64,000 nucleotides of DNA from Streptomyces griseoincarnatus (lineage in GTDB: Bacteria > Actinomycetota > Actinomycetes > Streptomycetales > Streptomycetaceae): positions 434,001-498,000 of the forward strand of contig BMTH01000001.1 of NCBI GenBank assembly GCA_014649575.1, written 5' to 3'. Within the stretch, counting starts at the first letter, position 1; each line of letters opens with the position of its first letter. Positions 59,474 through 64,000 of the stretch are shown here, piece by piece. The notes below the pieces were generated by a model. The model was not told the DNA's origin. It saw only the letters and a list, made by a program, of their open reading frames with translations, and ran no database searches. The position numbers were made by a program, and so were the translations under genes.

Positions 59474-61510
59474 ATGGTCAACAGCGAAGTCGCTGCTCTG
59501 CTTGTTCGGGCGCGTCGGCTGGGGAGCGATCCCCGGAACACCAACTACGCCGGAGGGAACGCCTCCGCCAAGGGGCGTGAGGTCGACCCCGTCACCGGGG
59601 GCGATGTGGAGCTGATGTGGGTCAAGGGGTCCGGTGGGGATCTCGGGACCCTGACCGAGGGCGGGCTGGCCGTGTTGCGGCTGGACCGGCTGCGGGCGCT
59701 CGCCGACGTGTATCCGGGCGTGGAGCGCGAGGACGAGATGGCCGGCGCGTTCGACTACTGCCTCCACGGCAAGGGCGGTGCCGCGCCTTCCATCGACACC
59801 GCGATGCACGGGCTCGTCGACGCCGCCCACGTCGATCATCTGCACCCCGATTCGGGCATTGCGCTGGCGTGTGCGGCCGACGGGGAGAAGCTGACCGCCG
59901 AGTGCTTCGGCGACACCGTGGTGTGGGTGCCGTGGCGGAGGCCCGGGTTCCAGCTGGGGCTGGACATCGCCGCCGTGAAGGCCGCGCATCCGCAGGCCGT
60001 CGGGTGTGTGCTCGGGGGGCACGGGATCACCGCGTGGGGTGACACCTCCGAGGAGTGCGAGCGGAACTCGCTGCACATCATCCGCACCGCCGAGCGGTTC
60101 CTCGCCGAGCGGGGGCGGCCCGAGCCGTTCGGGCCGGTGGTCGAGGGGTACGAGGCACTGCCGGAGGGCGAGCGGCGGGCGCGCGCGGCGGCTCTCGCGC
60201 CGTACGTGCGGGCGCTCGCCTCGCAGGACCGGCCGCAGGTGGGGCACTTCGACGACTCCGAGGCAGTGCTGGACTTCCTTGCGCGGGCCGGGCATCCGCG
60301 GCTCGCCGCGCTGGGGACGTCGTGCCCGGACCACTTCCTGCGCACCAAGGTGCGTCCGCTGGTGCTGGATCTGCCGCCGTCCGCGCCGCTCGACGAGGTG
60401 GTGACGCGGCTGGAGGAGCTGCACGCCGACTACCGACGGGAGTACGCCGCCTACTACGAGCGGCACGCGGAGCCGGACTCCCCCGCGATGCGCGGCGCGG
60501 ACCCGGCGATCGTGCTGGTGCCGGGCGTCGGCGTGTTCAGCTTCGGCAAGGACAAGCAGACGGCGCGGGTGGCCGGGGAGTTCTACCTCAACGCGATCAA
60601 CGTGATGCGCGGGGCCGAGGCGGTCTCCACGTATGCGCCGATCGAGGAGTCGGAGAAGTTCCGCATCGAGTACTGGGCGCTGGAGGAGGCCAAGCTGCGG
60701 CGGATGCCGCCACCGAAGCCGCTGGCCACCCGGGTGGCCTTGGTGACCGGCGCGGGCAGCGGGATCGGGAAGGCCATCGCGCGGCGGCTGGCCGCCGAGG
60801 GCGCGTGTGTCGTCGTGGCCGATCTGAACGGGGAGAACGCGGCCCGCGTCGCGGAGGAGCTGGGCGGTCCTGACAAGGCCGTCGCGGTGACCGTGGACGT
60901 GACGGACGAGGAGCAGATCGCCGCTGCCTTCCGGGAGGCCGTGCTCGCCTTCGGCGGGGTGGACCTGGTGGTGAACAACGCCGGTATCTCCCTCTCCAAG
61001 CCCCTGCTGGAGACGTCCGCGAAGGACTGGGACCTCCAGCACTCCGTCATGGCCCGGGGTTCGTTCCTGGTGTCGCGGGAGGCGGCGCGGGTCATGACCG
61101 CGCAGCGGCTGGGCGGCGACATCGTGTACATCGCCAGCAAGAACGCCGTGTTCGCGGGCCCCGACAACATCGCGTACTCGGCCGCCAAGGCCGACCAGGC
61201 CCACCAGGTGCGGCTGCTGGCGGCTGAGCTGGGTGAGCACGGCATCCGGGTCAACGGCGTCAACCCGGACGGCGTGGTGCGCGGTTCGGGGATCTTCGCG
61301 GGCGGCTGGGGTGCTCAGCGGGCGGCCGTCTACGGGGTGCCGGAGGAGAAGCTGGGCGAGTTCTACGCGCAGCGGACGCTGCTGAAGCGGGAGGTGCTGC
61401 CGGAGCACGTGGCGAACGCCGTGTTCGCGCTGACCGGCGGCGACCTCACCCACACCACCGGGCTGCACGTCCCGGTCGACGCCGGCGTCGCCGCCGCCTT
61501 CCTGCGATGA
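59474..61510 (+). CDS. Bifunctional rhamnulose-1-phosphate aldolase / lactaldehyde dehydrogenase
   Basis: ATG 59474 has ACAAGGAC upstream. The 678-residue fusion starts with a class II aldolase domain (~1-410) with zinc-ligand pairs in HVDHLHPDSGIAL and GGHGITAW. It ends in an SDR domain (~425-678) with VTGAGSGIGKAIA, NNAGIS, IASKNAVFAG and YSAAKADQ. The aldolase cuts L-rhamnulose 1-phosphate to dihydroxyacetone phosphate and L-lactaldehyde, and the second domain oxidises the latter to L-lactate with NAD+. This is the RhaEW/RhaD-type fusion. rhaB follows with a 4-nt overlap. Confidence 0.95.
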   Translation: MVNSEVAALLVRARRLGSDPRNTNYAGGNASAKGREVDPVTGGDVELMWVKGSGGDLGTLTEGGLAVLRLDRLRALADVYPGVEREDEMAGAFDYCLHGKGGAAPSIDTAMHGLVDAAHVDHLHPDSGIALACAADGEKLTAECFGDTVVWVPWRRPGFQLGLDIAAVKAAHPQAVGCVLGGHGITAWGDTSEECERNSLHIIRTAERFLAERGRPEPFGPVVEGYEALPEGERRARAAALAPYVRALASQDRPQVGHFDDSEAVLDFLARAGHPRLAALGTSCPDHFLRTKVRPLVLDLPPSAPLDEVVTRLEELHADYRREYAAYYERHAEPDSPAMRGADPAIVLVPGVGVFSFGKDKQTARVAGEFYLNAINVMRGAEAVSTYAPIEESEKFRIEYWALEEAKLRRMPPPKPLATRVALVTGAGSGIGKAIARRLAAEGACVVVADLNGENAARVAEELGGPDKAVAVTVDVTDEEQIAAAFREAVLAFGGVDLVVNNAGISLSKPLLETSAKDWDLQHSVMARGSFLVSREAARVMTAQRLGGDIVYIASKNAVFAGPDNIAYSAAKADQAHQVRLLAAELGEHGIRVNGVNPDGVVRGSGIFAGGWGAQRAAVYGVPEEKLGEFYAQRTLLKREVLPEHVANAVFALTGGDLTHTTGLHVPVDAGVAAAFLR

Positions 61511-62955
61511 GCGGCGGCGCGGGGGCGTACGCGGCGGTCGATCTCGGCGCGTCCAGCGGGCGCGTCATGGTCGGCCGGGTGGGGCCCGGCATCCTGGAGC
61601 TGACGGAGGCGCACCGGTTCCCGAACCGGCCGGTGCGGGTGCCGGAGGGGCTGCGCTGGGACGTGCTGGGGCTGTACGCGGGGGTGCTGGACGGGCTGCG
61701 GGCGGCCGGGGCCGTGGACTCCGTCGGCATCGACAGCTGGGCCGTCGACCACGGACTGCTCGACGCCGACGGGGCGCTGCTGGGCAACCCCGTGCATTAC
61801 CGCGACGGGCGGACCGACACCGTGGCGGAGAAGGTGTGGGCGACCGTGCCGGCCTCGGAGCTGTACGCGGCGACCGGGCTGCAGTACGCGCCGTTCAACA
61901 CGCTGTACCAGCTCGTAGCGGCGCGCGGCACACGGCAGTTCGCGCAGGCGGAGCGGCTGCTGCTGATGCCCGACCTGCTGGCGTACTGGCTGACCGGGGA
62001 GCAGGGCACCGAGCTGACCAACGCCTCCACCACGCAGCTGATCGACCCGCGCACCCGCACCTGGGCGCACCCGGTCGCGGAGCGGCTGGGCATCGACCTG
62101 GGGCTGTTCGCGCCGCTGCGTCAGCCGGGCGATCCGGCGGGGATGCTGCGGCCCGAGGTGCTGGAGGAGACCGGGCTCGCCGGGACGGTACCGGTGACGG
62201 CGGTCGCCTCGCACGACACGGCGTCGGCGGTTGCCGCGGTACCGGCGGACGGTGAGCGGTTCGCGTACATCTGCACCGGCACCTGGTCGCTGGCCGGTCT
62301 CGAGCTGGACGCGCCCGTGCTGACCGAGGAGAGCCGGGCCGCGAACTTCACCAACGAGCTGGGGCTCGACGGCACGGTCCGCTACCTGCGCAACATCATG
62401 GGGCTGTGGCTGCTCCAGGAGTGCCTGCGGGCCTGGGGCGAGCCGGATCTGGGCGCGCTGCTGCGGGAGGCGGCCGGGGCGCCGGCGCTGCGGTCGGTGG
62501 TGGACGCCGGGGACACCGCGTTCCTGGCGCCGGGGCGGATGCCGGAGCGGATCGCCGAGGCGTGCCGCGCCTCGGGCCAGCCGGTGCCGGACTCCCCCGC
62601 CGCGACCGTGCGCTGCGTCCTCGACTCGCTCGCCCTCGCCCACCGCACCGCCGTCGAGGACGCCCAGCGGCTCGCCGGACGTGCGGTGGACGTGGTGCAC
62701 GTGGTGGGCGGCGGCACCCGCAACGCGCTGCTGTGCCAGCTGACCGCCGACGCCTGCGGGCTGCCGGTGGTGGCCGGGCCGGCCGAGGCGGCGGCGTTCG
62801 GCAACGTGCTGGTGCAGGCCCGCGCCCAGGGTCGGGCCGGTGACCTCGCCGGGATGCGGCGGTCGCTGGCCGGCGCCCAGCCGCTCGCGCGGTACGAGCC
62901 GCGCGGCGACACCCGGCGGTGGAAGGCGGCCCGCGCCCGGCTCGCCGGTTGCTGA
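61507..62955 (+). CDS. rhaB: Rhamnulokinase
   Basis: ATG 61507 overlaps the previous stop (ATGA). The 482-residue FGGY kinase has AAVDLGASSGRVMVG at the phosphate site, GIDSWAVDHGLLD with the catalytic Asp, SHDTASAVAAVP, CTGTWSLAGLEL and the adenosine motif VVGGGTRNALLCQL. It makes L-rhamnulose 1-phosphate from L-rhamnulose and ATP, the substrate for the aldolase next to it. Length and motifs match RhaB. Confidence 0.96.
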   Translation: MSGGAGAYAAVDLGASSGRVMVGRVGPGILELTEAHRFPNRPVRVPEGLRWDVLGLYAGVLDGLRAAGAVDSVGIDSWAVDHGLLDADGALLGNPVHYRDGRTDTVAEKVWATVPASELYAATGLQYAPFNTLYQLVAARGTRQFAQAERLLLMPDLLAYWLTGEQGTELTNASTTQLIDPRTRTWAHPVAERLGIDLGLFAPLRQPGDPAGMLRPEVLEETGLAGTVPVTAVASHDTASAVAAVPADGERFAYICTGTWSLAGLELDAPVLTEESRAANFTNELGLDGTVRYLRNIMGLWLLQECLRAWGEPDLGALLREAAGAPALRSVVDAGDTAFLAPGRMPERIAEACRASGQPVPDSPAATVRCVLDSLALAHRTAVEDAQRLAGRAVDVVHVVGGGTRNALLCQLTADACGLPVVAGPAEAAAFGNVLVQARAQGRAGDLAGMRRSLAGAQPLARYEPRGDTRRWKAARARLAGC

Positions 62956-63029
62956 CCGGGTCTCCCCGGGACGCCCGGACCCGCACTACCCTGCCCCACA
63001 CCCGATGATCGACCGGACGAGGAGCCGCG

Positions 63030-63785
63030 ATGCGTGTCGCCCTGTTCCTGACCTGCGTCAACGACACGCTCCATCCCGACACCGGCCGCGCCGTGGTGAA
63101 GCTGCTCACCCGGCTGGGCGTCGACGTCGACTTCCCCGAGGCGCAGACCTGTTGCGGTCAGGCCCACTACAACACCGGGTACCGGCACGAGACGGAGCCG
63201 ATGGCCCGTCACTTCGCCGACGTCTTCCGCGACCACGACGCGATCGTGACGCCCTCCGGGTCGTGCGGGGCGATGGTGCGGGAGCTGTACCCGCGGATGG
63301 GGGAACGGGCCCGGTCCGAGGGGCGCGGGGACGGTCTCGCGACAGTGCTGGCGCCGGTCGTGCAGAAGACGTACGAACTCACCGAGTTCCTGGTGGACGT
63401 GCTGGGGGTGACGGACGTCGGGGCGTACTACCCGCACCGGGTGACGTACCACCCGACCTGTCACGGTCTGCGCTCCCTCGGGCTGGGCGAGCGGCCGCTG
63501 CGGCTGCTGCGCGCGGTGAAGGGACTGGAGCTGCTGGAGCTGCCGGGCGCGGACGAGTGCTGCGGGTTCGGCGGGACGTTCGCGCTGAAGAACGCCGACG
63601 TGTCGGCGGCCATGGGCGCGGACAAGGTGCGCAACGCCGAGGCGACGGGCGCCGAGGTGCTGTGCGCGGCGGACAACTCCTGTCTGATGCACATCGGCGG
63701 CACGATGACGCGGCTGCGGACCGGCATGCGGCCGGTGCACATCGCGGAGATCCTGGCGAGCACGGAGGAGGACCCGGCCGTATGA
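63030..63785 (+). CDS. lutA: Lactate utilisation protein A, (Fe-S)-binding CCG-domain protein
   Basis: ATG 63030 follows GAGGAGCCGCG. The 251-residue protein has two cysteine-rich CCG domains (TCCGQAHYNTGY and CHGLRSLG; DECCGFGGTF and NSCLMHIGG) as in LutA/LldE and succinate-dehydrogenase-like anchor proteins. With LutB and LutC it oxidises L-lactate to pyruvate. Lying 74 nt after rhaB and overlapping lutB by 4 nt, it would use the L-lactate made by the aldolase/dehydrogenase fusion. Confidence 0.94.
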   Translation: MRVALFLTCVNDTLHPDTGRAVVKLLTRLGVDVDFPEAQTCCGQAHYNTGYRHETEPMARHFADVFRDHDAIVTPSGSCGAMVRELYPRMGERARSEGRGDGLATVLAPVVQKTYELTEFLVDVLGVTDVGAYYPHRVTYHPTCHGLRSLGLGERPLRLLRAVKGLELLELPGADECCGFGGTFALKNADVSAAMGADKVRNAEATGAEVLCAADNSCLMHIGGTMTRLRTGMRPVHIAEILASTEEDPAV

Positions 63786-64000
63786 GCGGAACGTTCGTCG
63801 GTATGCCCGCTTTCCCGGCGGCGGCCCGGGAGGCCGTGCGGGACACGACGCTGCGCGGCAATCTGCGGCACGCCACGCACACCATCCGTGCCAAGAGGGC
63901 GCGGGCGGTCGCGGAGCTGGACGACTGGGAGCGGCTGCGGCAGGCCGGGAAGCGCATCAAGGACCGCACGCTGCGTCATCTCGACCGCTACCTGGTGCAG
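63782..64000 (+). CDS. lutB: Lactate utilisation protein B, 3' end outside window
   Basis: ATG 63782 overlaps the lutA stop (ATGA). Only 73 residues are visible, ending at the window edge: PAFPAAAREAVRDTTLRGNL, RHATHTIRAKRARAVAELDD and RIKDRTLRHLDRYLVQ. This is the N-terminal DUF162-type start of LutB, ahead of its ferredoxin-like iron-sulphur part. Identity rests partly on its place after lutA. Confidence 0.88.
   Translation, partial: MSGTFVGMPAFPAAAREAVRDTTLRGNLRHATHTIRAKRARAVAELDDWERLRQAGKRIKDRTLRHLDRYLVQ

Overview
The base composition (very GC-rich, with G/C at nearly every third codon position), the GTG/TTG starts, the twin-arginine and lipobox export signals and the gene families point to a Streptomyces chromosome. 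The set and order of genes (NHLM-type exporter, subtilisin inhibitor, GH9 cellulase, CYP102-like P450, rhamnose operon) recall the left arm of the S. coelicolor chromosome. That is memory, not a search. The window holds about 63 protein genes, one scrambled pseudogene, no RNA gene, no CRISPR array, and no insertion sequence or prophage that I can see.

Region 1 (1-10.7 kb): a SpoIIE-type phosphatase (5' end cut by the window), a secreted S1 protease, and a peptide-export locus. The locus has a 71-residue precursor with a textbook double-glycine leader, a perfect hairpin, an HlyD-like adaptor, a C39 peptidase/ABC exporter and a second ABC protein with a large N-terminal domain (the NHLM/NHLP arrangement). 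The core peptide has no Cys, no basic and no aromatic residue, and no modification enzyme lies nearby. This is the best candidate for an undescribed system in the window. An ArsR regulator and an AHSA1-type protein follow.

Region 2 (10.7-22 kb): a Ppx/GppA-like phosphatase, a small acidic protein, an FMN reductase, and an overlapping trio (haem-oxygenase-like di-iron protein, class I methyltransferase, CDGSH protein). Then come the subtilisin inhibitor SSI, a lactate 2-monooxygenase with a strong operator candidate, a one-chain sigma-like/zinc-finger/transmembrane/ricin protein, a Fic-like toxin with its antitoxin, and a secreted GH9 cellulase behind a perfect CebR box.

Region 3 (22-46 kb): mostly housekeeping and accessory single genes. 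They include a PAS-GAF-SpoIIE-HATPase phosphatase, an STAS protein, reductases, a cation diffusion facilitator, glutathionyl-hydroquinone reductase, PHP and HAD proteins, two FUSC-type exporters, a ROK regulator, an FBP zinc-finger protein, a Tat lipoprotein beta-propeller, and a DUF2470 protein behind an iron box. A scrambled SpoIIE remnant lies at 27.3-27.8 kb.

Region 4 (46-64 kb): TetR/P450, an ECF41-like sigma factor coupled to a PIG-L deacetylase, a peptidase, and a complete L-rhamnose system. Uptake (ATPase, two permeases, binding lipoprotein), the mutarotase and a LacI regulator are on the minus strand. The isomerase, the aldolase/lactaldehyde dehydrogenase fusion and rhamnulokinase are on the plus strand, followed by lutA and the start of lutB. 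Rhamnose is thus split to dihydroxyacetone phosphate and L-lactate, and the Lut enzymes would oxidise the lactate to pyruvate. The divergent promoters each carry a matching LacI-type operator candidate.
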